DNA of 64,000 bases from assembly GCF_000801335.2 (NCBI RefSeq), contig NZ_JSEH01000019.1:1-64000 (forward strand), in the 5' to 3' direction. A model generated the notes under the pieces. That model was not told where the DNA came from. It did no database searches and saw only the letters and a list, made by a program, of their open reading frames with translations. Position numbers and translations under genes: made by a program. Shown here one piece after another: positions 16,444 to 25,528 of the stretch (position 1 is its first letter; each line of letters begins with the position of its first letter). Origin of the DNA: Desulfovibrio sp. TomC. Its GTDB lineage: Bacteria; Desulfobacterota; Desulfovibrionia; Desulfovibrionales; Desulfovibrionaceae.

Positions 16444-17532
16444 ATGCTTGACCGCTTCAAAAAACGTTCGCGCCAGGCCAAAGGACTCTCGGTCGAGGCC
16501 ACCTCGCCCTTTCCGGCCCGGCCGGCCTTTGCCCCCTATGTGGTGGTCTATACCCTGACCAGCAACGGCGTGACCATTCGCCGCTACGACGCCCTGGCCG
16601 AGAATGAGCCGATCCTGCCCGACGGCTGCGTGGCCTGGGTCCGGGTGGTTGGCGTCCACGACGTCGGGCTGGTGCAGACCGTGGGCAAACGCTTTGGCCT
16701 GCACGCCCTGCTCCTGGAAGACATCCTCGATACCGGGCACCGGCCGGTCATCGAGGACTACGACGAGCATATCTTCATCCTGCTGCGCCTGCTGGCCTAC
16801 TCGGCCGAGGAAAAACGGGTGCTGGCCGAACAGGTGGGACTGGCGGCCGGGGACGGCTTTGTCCTGACCTTTCAGGAACGCGAGCACAACCTCTGGGACG
16901 ACGTGGCCCTGCGCCTGGAAAAGGGCGGCAATAAAACGGCCCGGCGCAGCCAGCCGCATCTGACCCACGCACTCATTTCGGCCATCCTGGACGATTACAT
17001 CCTGACGCTCGGCCAGCTGGCCGAGGAGATCGAGGGCATTGAGCAGACGCTGCTCTCTGACGGCGGCGGCGAAGCCCTGACCGAGATCTACCGGCTCAAG
17101 CGCGAGGTGCTCTTCCTGCACCGGTCGTTGTGGCCGCTGCGGGAAGTGCTCGGGCGCTTCGTCAAAGACGAGTCCATCGCCTCGGACCCGGCCACGGCCG
17201 TCCTTTGGAACGACATCCAGCAGGACGTCTATCAGGTGCTCGATGCGGTGGAGACCTTGCGCGAGATGCTTTCGGAAATGGTCGGCCTGTCCATGACCAA
17301 GGCCGAGCTGCGCATGAACGCCGTGGGCCAGTACCTGACCCTGGTGGCCACCATCTTTCTGCCGCTCAATTTTCTGGTCGGCTTTTTCGGCATGAATTTC
17401 GACAACCTGCCGCTCAAAAGCGAGGAATGGGGCATTTACAGCCTACTGGGCTTCATGGGCCTGACCGTGGTCGGCATGGCGGCGTATTTCTACCGCAAGC
17501 ACTGGCTGTCAGGACCGGGGGAGAGCCGGTAG
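16444..17532 (+). CDS. corA: CorA-family magnesium/cobalt transporter
   Basis: A 362-residue inner-membrane divalent-cation channel. The long soluble N-terminal domain is followed by two C-terminal transmembrane helices. The first ends in the universal signature GMNFDNLPL, where GMN forms the selectivity filter, and the second lies at residues about 333-353. The ATG at 16444 is preceded by AAGGAG with a 9-base spacer, and an in-frame extension to 16402 lacks this. No partner genes adjoin it. A tandem repeat and an AT-rich gap follow. Confidence 0.92.
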   Translation: MLDRFKKRSRQAKGLSVEATSPFPARPAFAPYVVVYTLTSNGVTIRRYDALAENEPILPDGCVAWVRVVGVHDVGLVQTVGKRFGLHALLLEDILDTGHRPVIEDYDEHIFILLRLLAYSAEEKRVLAEQVGLAAGDGFVLTFQEREHNLWDDVALRLEKGGNKTARRSQPHLTHALISAILDDYILTLGQLAEEIEGIEQTLLSDGGGEALTEIYRLKREVLFLHRSLWPLREVLGRFVKDESIASDPATAVLWNDIQQDVYQVLDAVETLREMLSEMVGLSMTKAELRMNAVGQYLTLVATIFLPLNFLVGFFGMNFDNLPLKSEEWGIYSLLGFMGLTVVGMAAYFYRKHWLSGPGESR

Positions 17533-17545
17533 ACCGGCGGCTGTT

Positions 17546-17584
17546 CCTGTCCTGTCCGGTCCTGTCCTGTCCGGTCCTGTCCTG
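17546..17584. repeat. 15-bp tandem repeat, about 2.6 copies
   Basis: The unit CCTGTCCTGTCCGGT occurs at 17546-17560 and 17561-17575 and is followed by a partial third copy. It starts 14 bases after the corA stop. Short high-GC tandem arrays of this kind vary by slippage. No coding frame uses it. Confidence 0.85.
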
Positions 17585-18173
17585 GCTGCCCGGCCCCTGC
17601 CGGCGGGGAACCAGGGCGGCCGGACAGGCTGGGCCAGCGCCGGATCCTGCCGCAACACCGGTGCAACGAAGGCTCTTGGATATGGACCGTGCCGCTCGGG
17701 CCTACTGCACATGCAGCCAGAGCCGCCCTCATTCCACCCACTCGACAAGACTGAGAAAAACAAACCCGATGCTTATTCTGTTTCAAAAAACTGACATATT
17801 AGAAACAACTAGTCCTAACATCTTTGTTCACGTCTGATTAACAGACCATATTGCGGACACATACAAACACAAACCTGATGTAAAATACCTATAACAACGC
17901 TGAACAAGCCCAAAGCGGCTCTATATTTAAAACTACGTTCCATAAATTTACCAATACCCATCTTTTGTAAAACAATTTTATCGTCAGCTATTACAGAAAT
18001 TAATAAAAATGGCCTTGCCTACGCCCAAAGCAACACTTGCACTGCTTTGATGCCTATTGTAACCTCTACACCATCATATCCTCATTGCGCCGCCCCTACG
18101 GCCACCCCGGAGGCGTCCGACGGTCTTTCCGCGTGGACGCTGATTCCGGCTCAGGCCGCCCCGGAGGTGTTCT
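17585..18173. other. Gene-free region that turns AT-rich (about 17740-18060)
   Basis: Nearly 600 bases without a supported gene. The first 150 are GC-rich like the genome. From about 17740 to 18060 the composition becomes strongly AT-rich, with many short A/T runs. This may be the promoter region for the secreted protein at 18174 or a remnant of acquired DNA. I saw no RNA gene, palindrome or transposase fragment. Confidence 0.5.
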
Positions 18174-20891
18174 ATGAAACGCCTGTGCGCCCTCTGGCCG
18201 CTTTTCCTGCTCGCCCTGCCGCTGCCGCCGGCGGCCTGGGGAGCCACCATCACCACACCGTTTCTCAGCGACTGGCAACTGGTGATCACAATGGACGCCG
18301 ATGGGGACGCCGGCCTCGTCTCCCCCCTTGGCTACAAACTCGAAAATGAGCAGCCCACCGTCTCCTTCCAGGCCCAGGGGCACCAGCGCCTGACGGTCAC
18401 AGCCGTCTACACCGGCTCCTCCCAAGGCACGCCCTTTTTTGACGTCTGGAACTACACCGTCGCCCCAACCCTCGAATACACGGCCCAGGCAACCGTCAAA
18501 GAGGGACAATTCTTGGCCGAACCCTGGTATGACGCAACATACCCGGATGGTTTTGTCCGGACCTGGGGCTATACCGTGGCCCTCGAACTGCGCACGCCCG
18601 GCGGCGAAACCGTCCCCGGCACCGCCGTCCAGGGGGTGCTCAGCCTGAACATCAGGCAGTTTCGCCACGCCTGGCTCGAATACGGCCGACTCTGCGTCAG
18701 CGACATCCAGGCAACATTGGAGGCCTCGACCAAGCTCCCGGTCGATGCTGAAACGTACAGCCTCGAAGCCGCGTCCCCTTTGGAAATCTCCCCGGCGCAG
18801 GTCGTCACCTCGGCCTATGTCTATGCCGGGTACGCCCCCTTCTCCCTGACCTGCCCCCTGTCTGCCTTCGATTCCGGCCCGGTGTCCGGCAAGGTCACGG
18901 CCGAGGGCGGCAGCGCGCCGCCACTCTCCCGGACCCTGTCCGTGCCTTTTGCCACGGTGCTCACTTCAGACTGGGGGGTGGAGATCAAAAATCAGATCAG
19001 CGGGGAATGGACCGCCCTGTCCAACGGAACAACCCTCGCCAAGGGCGACTGGATCAGGATGCAGCCGGTGGAGGTCTACGGCACGGTCCGGCTGCCGTCG
19101 ATGGCCGTGCAGTTCGCCGACGGCCAGATCCGGGAAGTGACCCTGGAACCGGGCTACGACCAGTCCCAGGCCGGGGAGGTCATCATTGAGGTGGGCCAGG
19201 GCGCGCTGCTCACGCACAATGTCTGCTGGACCATCAAATTCACCAATTTCATCCAGGAACGGACGGAAAATCCCCGCGAATACGCCAAGGAATTTATCTG
19301 GGACAAGCTCGGCGACGCCATTTTCGATGCTTTTGCCCCAGGCACGAGCTGGCCCATCCAAAAAGTCGGCAGCAAAATCATCGGATACGGTCTGGAAAGC
19401 GTCTACGACGCCACCGGCGCACACGATGCCCCCAGGTCCGCCCGGCTCCGGCCCTCGGCCGCCGAGGTTGCGGCCGAATCCCAGGCCAGGCGCGCCGACG
19501 TCCGGGGGGCCACGCCAAGCGTGCGGCCCACGGCCGCTGCCGTGCTGACCATCAAGAGCGATGGCTCCATGACCGCCGAAAACCGCATTGGGACACGCCG
19601 GGTCGTGAATGCGGCCCAGCAGACCCGACTGCTGCCGCCGCGCAGCCAGATCAGTCACAAGACGTCGTTTGGCCCCGTGACCGACCTTCCCTACGCCTCG
19701 GACGTCCCCATCGGGACCTTCAGCGTGACGCCGACAGGCAGCACCGACACCCGCACCCCGCTGTTCACCTTCACCTACAGCGGCTACGGCACGAAATACA
19801 TTCCCGAGACCCTTGACGCCCGCATCAACGGCACGCTGGTCCAGGGATTCAACGCCCTTGGCGGGGCCTCGGCCGCCTATCAGGTTCCCCGGGCCGCCTG
19901 GCTCAATGCCGGGGCCAACAGCGTGGAGGCCGCCATCGTCGAGGCCAAAAGCGGCCGACAGTTCCTGGCCGCCACCCTCTACGCCTCGGGAGCGCCCCAA
20001 GCACCCCAGCGCGTTGTCGGCCTCCCCGGGGCCACCTCCATGCTCCTGTCCTGGGCCGCCAGCCAGGAGCGCGGCCTGGAAGGCTACCATATCTACAAGG
20101 GCGACGCCGCGGCCGCCGTCGCCACCCGGCTCACGGCAAGCCCGGTCTCGGGCACGGCCTATGCCCTGTACACCGCCACCGAACCGGGGCTGGCCGCCGG
20201 GGCCTACTACGGCGTGACCGCCGTGGTTGCCGGGGTGGAAAGCGCCCTGTCCACACCGGTTCAGGGGTCTCTGGCCGGCCCGTCTGCCGCCCCCCCGGAG
20301 CCTGTGACCGATCTGGCCGCCGCCACAGCCTTTGACCGCGTAAGCCTGGCCTTCACGCCGCCGGCCGGGGCCATCGCCTTCCGCCTCGCCCGGCCCGGCC
20401 TGGACCCGCAGATCTTTCGCAGTCCGCCCTTCGTCGATACGACCGCCGTCCGGGGAACGCCCTACACCTATACCGTCACCCCCCTGGGCCTCGATCTGGC
20501 TGCGGGAACTCCGGTGGAAACAACCGCCGCCATCGCCGCCACGACCCCGCCGCCGGCCCCGACCGGCCTTACGGCCTATGCCGCCGACGCCGCGGGAAAG
20601 ACCTGGGCGCTTCGCTGGGACCCGGCCCAGACTGCCGGCATCGTCGGCGTCAACATCTATGAATCCAGGGACGGCGAGGCCTGGGTCAAGGCGACGGCCA
20701 CGCCTGTGGCCGGGCAGACCCTGACGCGCACGCTGGCTAGCCCGGGCGCCTATTCCTGGCTCGTGCGTTCGGTCAGCAGCGCGGGGGTGGAGAGCACGAA
20801 CGGACCGATCCTTGGCGGCGGCTTTGCGTCCAGGGCCTCCGTGCCCGCCGTGGCGACGGGTTCGGCAGCCCTGCTGCTCTTGAGGGAATAA
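18174..20891 (+). CDS. Secreted fibronectin type III-repeat protein
   Basis: A 905-residue exported protein. The signal peptide is short and classic (Lys/Arg, Leu-rich core, PAAWGA cleavage region near residue 24). The first 520 residues show no family I recognise and are rich in Thr, Ser and beta-strand patterns. From about residue 610 to 890 three fibronectin type III-like modules follow (APQAPQRVVGLPGATSMLLSWAA, PEPVTDLAAATAFDRVSLAF and PPAPTGLTAYA starts). A hydrophobic tail (SAALLLL) ends the protein. GGAGG precedes the ATG. Its stop is 12 bases from the convergent acetylation operon. A surface or biofilm-matrix role is plausible but unproven. Confidence 0.75.
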   Translation: MKRLCALWPLFLLALPLPPAAWGATITTPFLSDWQLVITMDADGDAGLVSPLGYKLENEQPTVSFQAQGHQRLTVTAVYTGSSQGTPFFDVWNYTVAPTLEYTAQATVKEGQFLAEPWYDATYPDGFVRTWGYTVALELRTPGGETVPGTAVQGVLSLNIRQFRHAWLEYGRLCVSDIQATLEASTKLPVDAETYSLEAASPLEISPAQVVTSAYVYAGYAPFSLTCPLSAFDSGPVSGKVTAEGGSAPPLSRTLSVPFATVLTSDWGVEIKNQISGEWTALSNGTTLAKGDWIRMQPVEVYGTVRLPSMAVQFADGQIREVTLEPGYDQSQAGEVIIEVGQGALLTHNVCWTIKFTNFIQERTENPREYAKEFIWDKLGDAIFDAFAPGTSWPIQKVGSKIIGYGLESVYDATGAHDAPRSARLRPSAAEVAAESQARRADVRGATPSVRPTAAAVLTIKSDGSMTAENRIGTRRVVNAAQQTRLLPPRSQISHKTSFGPVTDLPYASDVPIGTFSVTPTGSTDTRTPLFTFTYSGYGTKYIPETLDARINGTLVQGFNALGGASAAYQVPRAAWLNAGANSVEAAIVEAKSGRQFLAATLYASGAPQAPQRVVGLPGATSMLLSWAASQERGLEGYHIYKGDAAAAVATRLTASPVSGTAYALYTATEPGLAAGAYYGVTAVVAGVESALSTPVQGSLAGPSAAPPEPVTDLAAATAFDRVSLAFTPPAGAIAFRLARPGLDPQIFRSPPFVDTTAVRGTPYTYTVTPLGLDLAAGTPVETTAAIAATTPPPAPTGLTAYAADAAGKTWALRWDPAQTAGIVGVNIYESRDGEAWVKATATPVAGQTLTRTLASPGAYSWLVRSVSSAGVESTNGPILGGGFASRASVPAVATGSAALLLLRE

Positions 20892-20903
20892 GACGGGGGG
20901 GAA

Positions 20904-22085
20904 TCAGGGTTTGGCAGAAGGCTTGGCCGGATGCCGCGAGGGCGGGAATTCGGTGAAATAGCGCTCCACGAATTCATCGATAACCAGACCGGGCTTGACG
21001 GAATCAATGGCTCCCCAGTCAAAGACGCGCATTTCGCGCGGCGTGGACGGGTAAGGCCACAAATACACGGCCCGGCTGAAATTTTCCGAGAGAAAGGGAA
21101 TCAGTTCGTGGGCAAAGGAATCGCGGAAGACGACCACTGAGGGCTGGCTGGCGTCGCCGGTCTCCGTGACCACGGTGGGCTGAAACAGCGACTTCGGGGC
21201 CACGACGTTGTCCACCTCTTTGGCCAGGCGCGGCGTCTGCGGCACAAAGGTCACCTGCTCCTCGGGGAACAGGTCGTTTAAGGCCAACATGCTCGACAGG
21301 CCGCCGGTCAGCCCCGGGGTGACGTGAATGTCGTAATCGCCCCGAATGGTCGGCTCGAATTCCGGATACCACCTGGTCAGGTACTTCATGATCTCAATAT
21401 AACCGGCAAAGGCCCCGAACGTCGTCCAATGGGTGTCGGTGCGATAATAGGCCAAAGCCCCTTTCTTGACCTTGAGCATGGTCTCGCGCAAATCGAGGAT
21501 GTTCACCCCGGCCGCCTGCAGCGCGGTCACCAGTTGATCGGTGCGGCTGATGGGGCTGACCCGGTTGTACTGCGACGGCAGAAACTCCGAATAGACCGTG
21601 TGCTTGTTGGGCGCCACCACGATCAGATAATGGATGCCCCGAGCGCTGAGGTCGGCCTGCCGCTTCCGGTAGACCTCCACCCACCAGGCCAGGTCCTGGG
21701 CCGAGAACAGGCGGGTGGACCGGTAGTCCTCCACCACGTTGAGTTCGGCGTTCTCCTGGGCCAGGAACAACCAGTTGTCCTTGCCCTTGATGACGGACTG
21801 GTACTGCGAGGTGGATTGTAAGACGAACAGGTCGAGGATATTTTGCCAGCGCACCAGCTGCTTGCGCAGGCCATAGGTCTTTTCCAGAAATCCGCGTTGG
21901 AGCACGTTGAACGTGCGAAAGGCCTGGGACCAGGAAAAATCCGGCAAGGGCGCCGGATCATTCTCCATAAGATCGACCGGCGGCGCGAAGTGAAAGATGT
22001 TTTCCGTGCTCGGCAGGCATATGCACAGAAGAAACACGACCACAGCCGCCATATGGATGGCTTTGCGGCGAAAGGTTGGGGCCAT
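20904..22085 (-). CDS. AlgJ/AlgX-like SGNH acetyltransferase-associated protein
   Basis: A 393-residue protein with an N-terminal membrane anchor (residues about 10-28) and a periplasmic domain of the alginate O-acetylation AlgJ/AlgX type. Typical blocks are KGKDNWLFLAQE, GIHYLIVVAPNKHTVYSEFLP, the YRTDTHWTTFGAF Asp/His block and VVFRDSFAHELIPFL with the GDS-like serine as RDSF. Such proteins place acetyl groups supplied by an MBOAT partner onto extracellular polysaccharide. The ATG at 22085 is preceded by AGGA. The gene begins 13 bases after the AlgI-like gene, on the same strand, so the two form an acetylation operon. The target polymer is not encoded nearby. Confidence 0.82.
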   Translation of the reverse strand: MAPTFRRKAIHMAAVVVFLLCICLPSTENIFHFAPPVDLMENDPAPLPDFSWSQAFRTFNVLQRGFLEKTYGLRKQLVRWQNILDLFVLQSTSQYQSVIKGKDNWLFLAQENAELNVVEDYRSTRLFSAQDLAWWVEVYRKRQADLSARGIHYLIVVAPNKHTVYSEFLPSQYNRVSPISRTDQLVTALQAAGVNILDLRETMLKVKKGALAYYRTDTHWTTFGAFAGYIEIMKYLTRWYPEFEPTIRGDYDIHVTPGLTGGLSSMLALNDLFPEEQVTFVPQTPRLAKEVDNVVAPKSLFQPTVVTETGDASQPSVVVFRDSFAHELIPFLSENFSRAVYLWPYPSTPREMRVFDWGAIDSVKPGLVIDEFVERYFTEFPPSRHPAKPSAKP

Positions 22086-22098
22086 TATCCTGCCCTGC

Positions 22099-23556
22099 CT
22101 AGAACTGGAAATAAATAAACGGGTTGTGCGTCCCGCTGGCCAGGGACATGGCGCAAAGTACAAACACCGCCGGCATGAACACCAGACTCACCAGCACTTC
22201 CACGCCGTCATCCACGGCGACCGGTCCGATCTGGCGCGGCAGCAGGACCCGCTCCCGCCACTGCGACAGCCACGGCGCAATCGGCGTCACGCCAACCAGG
22301 GCCAGACAGAGCACGATGACCACCTTGGGGTTGAGGAACAGCCCCATATGCCACACCACGCCGGACCCATGGGCAAAACCGCTCAGGGCCTTGATGAAGG
22401 CCAGGGCCTGGGGCAGCGTTTCGGCCCGGAAAAACACCCAGGCCACCATCACCACCAGCATGGTGTAGACATGGGCCACGATGGGCGACCCCTTGGTCAG
22501 GCGCTTGCCCAGGGGGAAGCGCTCAAGGACGGAGAAAAACCCGTGGAAAAGGCCCCAGATGACGAAGTTCCAACTGGCCCCGTGCCAGAGGCCGCACAGA
22601 AAAAAGATGATCACCAGATTGCGATACATCCGGGCTTCGCCGTCCCGGTTGCCGCCAAGCGGGATATACAGGTAGTCGCGAAACCAGGTGGACAGCGAAA
22701 TATGCCAGCGCCGCCAGAACTCCTGGATGGAACGCGAAACATACGGGTAATTGAAGTTTTCCATGAACTTGAACCCGAACATGTGGCCAAGGCCGATGGC
22801 CATGTCGGAATAGCCCGAAAAATCGAAATAAATCTGCAAGGTATAGCAGACAATACCGAGCCAGGCCACAGGGGTGGTCAAATGCTCGGACGGGATGGCG
22901 AAAATCTTGTCTGCCGGCAGGCCCACCACGTTGGCGATCAGCACTTTCTTGCCAAGGCCGATGATGAATCGGTTGATGCCCTTGGAAAACCGCTCCATGT
23001 CCACGACTCGATGGGTGAGCTGGGCCGCGATGTCCTTGTACCGGATGATGGGGCCGGCCACGAGCTGGGGGAAAAGCGAAATATAAAGGGCCGTGCAGGG
23101 CAGCGACATCTGGGGCGGCGTCTGCCGACGATAGATATCCATCAGGTAGGAGATGCAGTGGAAGGTAAAAAACGAAATGCCTATGGGCAAATGCACCTGG
23201 CCGATAGTGATGGTCGGCAACCCGGCCGAACCCAGCAGGAGATTGAGGTTGGCAACTAGGAAATTCGTATATTTGAAGATGACGAGCAACAACAGATTGA
23301 ATGCAATGGCTATTCCCATCTGAAATTTGGCATTATTTCGTTCGTGGGATTTATACACCCAAATGCCGAACAGATAATTGGCAAGAATGGACAGGAGCAT
23401 GACGACAATATATTCGCCTTCGCCCCAGGTATAGAAAAAAAGGCTGGCCGCCAGGAGTATCCAGTTGCGCAAATGCACAAACCGGACACAAAGAAAGTAG
23501 GCCGCCAACACGACAGGCAAAAAATAAAAAAGAAACGATGCGGAGCTAAATACCAT
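22099..23556 (-). CDS. AlgI-like MBOAT O-acyltransferase
   Basis: A 485-residue polytopic inner-membrane protein of the membrane-bound O-acyltransferase family. It opens with MVFSSASFLFYFLPVVLAAYF and contains the hallmark blocks PIGISFFTFHCISYLMDIYR, FPQLVAGPIIRY, YFDFSGYSDMAIGLGHMFGF, FWRRWHISLSTWFRDYLYIPLGG (given here in parts) and the catalytic-histidine segment LWHGASWNFVIWGLFHG. It would move acyl groups across the membrane for the SGNH partner encoded next. The start at 23556 matches AlgI homologues. Its ribosome-binding site is weak, and a longer reading to 23652 adds unrelated residues. Confidence 0.9.
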   Translation of the reverse strand: MVFSSASFLFYFLPVVLAAYFLCVRFVHLRNWILLAASLFFYTWGEGEYIVVMLLSILANYLFGIWVYKSHERNNAKFQMGIAIAFNLLLLVIFKYTNFLVANLNLLLGSAGLPTITIGQVHLPIGISFFTFHCISYLMDIYRRQTPPQMSLPCTALYISLFPQLVAGPIIRYKDIAAQLTHRVVDMERFSKGINRFIIGLGKKVLIANVVGLPADKIFAIPSEHLTTPVAWLGIVCYTLQIYFDFSGYSDMAIGLGHMFGFKFMENFNYPYVSRSIQEFWRRWHISLSTWFRDYLYIPLGGNRDGEARMYRNLVIIFFLCGLWHGASWNFVIWGLFHGFFSVLERFPLGKRLTKGSPIVAHVYTMLVVMVAWVFFRAETLPQALAFIKALSGFAHGSGVVWHMGLFLNPKVVIVLCLALVGVTPIAPWLSQWRERVLLPRQIGPVAVDDGVEVLVSLVFMPAVFVLCAMSLASGTHNPFIYFQF

Positions 23557-23739
23557 AGGTGCTTGTGGGGGGTAGGGGTTGACTGGCTCGAATGACACCC
23601 GCGCGCCAGCAAGGACGGCCACGAACGGCACGCCGTCCCAGACCTGTGTCACGGGTGATCGGTCTTACCCAAGGACTCCGGCTTTGACAACACCCTGGGA
23701 CACCCTTGGCAGACGATCGCTTTCCCGGTAGGCTCAGCC

Positions 23740-24447
23740 ATGCCAAGCCAATCGCCCCATCCTGAAACGGCTACACTTCGCCGCCTCCTTGACGCCCTCG
23801 GTCCCGCGCGCATCTGGCGTCCCGTTCCCGCCCCGGACGGCAGCCTGCTGGCCCCGGGGGACGGTTCGGACACTGCCGACCTCGAACAGTATATAGGCGA
23901 CCTCGACGTGGCCGGAAAATCCGTGGCCGACCTCGGCTGCAACCTTGGCTACTTCACCTTCATGGCCTGCCGCCTTGGCGCCGCCCGGGTCCTTGGCCTG
24001 GACATCGACCCCGAGATCATCCACGCCGCCAACCGACTTGCCGCCCTCCACCAGGCCGCCAACGTCGCCTTCCTGGCCAGCGATTTCCTGCGTCAGCCGC
24101 CTGAGACCCCCTGCGACATGGCCCTGCTCATCGACTTCATCGGCCGCCAGATCGTCTGCAAGGGCCGGGTCGGGCTCGTGGCCAATGCCGCCAAATGCTG
24201 GGGACGCCGTGAGCTGTTTTTCACCCTGCGTCCCGTCTACCGCCTCGACGATCTTCCGGTTGACCCGCAGACGCTGCGCCAACACTACCCCGGTTTCGTC
24301 TACGACAACGCCTTCCACCTGGCCCACGCCCTGGCCCACGCCCTGGGACCCGACTGGTCCATGCGCTTCCTCACCAATGGCCGCTTTGCCAAAGGTCCCG
24401 CCGAACGCACCCACAAAGCCGCCCTGCTCTTCACCCGCCAGGAGTAA
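23740..24447 (+). CDS. SAM-dependent class I methyltransferase
   Basis: A 235-residue protein with a Rossmann methyltransferase core. Motif I is VADLGCNLGYFTFMAC (near residues 67-83) and the acidic residue after strand 2 is in VLGLDIDPE. The segment LLIDFIGRQIVCKGRVGLVANA follows the motif IV position. The general layout resembles the DUF1698/tRNA wobble-uridine methyltransferase group, but the substrate is uncertain. It is divergent from the AlgI-like gene and is followed by a copy of the dispersed repeat. Confidence 0.7.
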   Translation: MPSQSPHPETATLRRLLDALGPARIWRPVPAPDGSLLAPGDGSDTADLEQYIGDLDVAGKSVADLGCNLGYFTFMACRLGAARVLGLDIDPEIIHAANRLAALHQAANVAFLASDFLRQPPETPCDMALLIDFIGRQIVCKGRVGLVANAAKCWGRRELFFTLRPVYRLDDLPVDPQTLRQHYPGFVYDNAFHLAHALAHALGPDWSMRFLTNGRFAKGPAERTHKAALLFTRQE

Positions 24448-24470
24448 CTTGGGGCGGAGAAGAGGGAGCA

Positions 24471-24516
24471 GGCCTCCGGCGGCCAAAGGGCTGAGCCCTT
24501 TGGAATCCCGCCTGGG
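24471..24516. repeat. Dispersed repeat, module B (AAAGGG/CCCTTT palindrome)
   Basis: CCTCCGGCGGCC is followed by the palindrome AAAGGGCTGAGCCCTTT and then GGAATCCCGCCTGGGG. The same module occurs at 37471-37509 and, inverted, at 52732-52776. It lies 24 bases downstream of the methyltransferase stop. Confidence 0.85.
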
Positions 24517-24643
24517 GTTTGTTTGCTTTGACCGGGGGCGTTGCCACGTCGACGGGCGGACGTTTTGCCAGAAAAGACTGCCGTGGACCGGGACATGCGC
24601 CGCACCCCGGCGGCCCCCCCCCGCTCGCCGTCCCGGATGTCGC

Positions 24644-25453
24644 CTAAATCAGCGTTTCCAGCCGCACGTCGGTCATGGGCCGGCCTAAGAACCGCTCGCC
24701 AACGGCAATAAACCGGTGCGGCAGGTCGGTGACGTGGAAGCTGTGGGCCGGGGGGACTGCGGTGTTGCGCAGGCCCTTGGCATCGAGGATGGCGGCGGCG
24801 CGGCGGGCCACGGCCGTGGCCGAGTCCTGGAGCCGGATGCCGGGACCGACGACCTCGGCCAGCAGCGGGGCCAGGAGCGGATAATGGGTGCAGCCGAGGA
24901 TGAGGGTATCGAGGTTGTGGGCAGCCAGCGGGGCCAGATATTCGGCGGCCACCAGCCGGGTGGCCGGGTGGTCGAGCCAGCCCTCTTCGACCAGGGGGAC
25001 GAACAGGGGGCAGGCCTTGGCCACGGTATGGACGTCCGGGCCGCCCAGGCGGGCCAGGGCGCTTTCGTAGGCATGGCTGGCAATGGTGGAGGGCGTGGCG
25101 ATGATGCCGATGCGCCTGGTGCGGGTGGCGGCCAGGGCGCTTTCGGCCCCGGCGTCAATGACTTCGAGCACCGGCACCGGAGACAGGCCGGTTATGGCCG
25201 GCAGGGCCACGGCCGCCATGGTGTTGCAGGCAACGATGAGCAGCTTGACGTTTTTGGCCAAAAGAAACCGGGTGATCTGGGCGGCGTAGCGGGCCACGGT
25301 GTCGGGCGACTTGACGCCGTAGGGGACGCGGGCGGTATCGCCAAAGTAGACGATGGGTTCGTCCGGGAGCAGATCCATGACGGCGCGGGCGACGGTCAGG
25401 CCGCCGAGGCCGGAATCGAAAATGCCAATGGGGCAGGAAGGATCGTGGTGCAC
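24644..25453 (-). CDS. murI: Glutamate racemase
   Basis: Glutamate racemase makes D-glutamate for peptidoglycan. The protein shows IGIFDSGLGGLTVARAV, YFGDTARVPYG, the first catalytic cysteine in IVACNTMAAVALP and the second in LILGCTHYPLLAPLL. I chose the GTG at 25453 because AAAGG lies 8 bases ahead of it, giving 269 residues. An in-frame ATG at 25486 would add 11 residues but has no ribosome-binding site. It is transcribed in the same direction as the upstream hybrid kinase, with a gap of about 75 bases. Confidence 0.93.
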   Translation of the reverse strand: MHHDPSCPIGIFDSGLGGLTVARAVMDLLPDEPIVYFGDTARVPYGVKSPDTVARYAAQITRFLLAKNVKLLIVACNTMAAVALPAITGLSPVPVLEVIDAGAESALAATRTRRIGIIATPSTIASHAYESALARLGGPDVHTVAKACPLFVPLVEEGWLDHPATRLVAAEYLAPLAAHNLDTLILGCTHYPLLAPLLAEVVGPGIRLQDSATAVARRAAAILDAKGLRNTAVPPAHSFHVTDLPHRFIAVGERFLGRPMTDVRLETLI

Positions 25454-25528
25454 GGGTCGGACCTTTGCGGAAAATTTACGCCGCACGCATGCGGCGCAGG
25501 ACGCTTGGAACGCTGCCGGGCGGCGGCG

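Noticed and set aside
17546-17584. CRISPR-like array
   Set aside because: The units are contiguous, 15 bases long and lack spacers. No cas gene is present.
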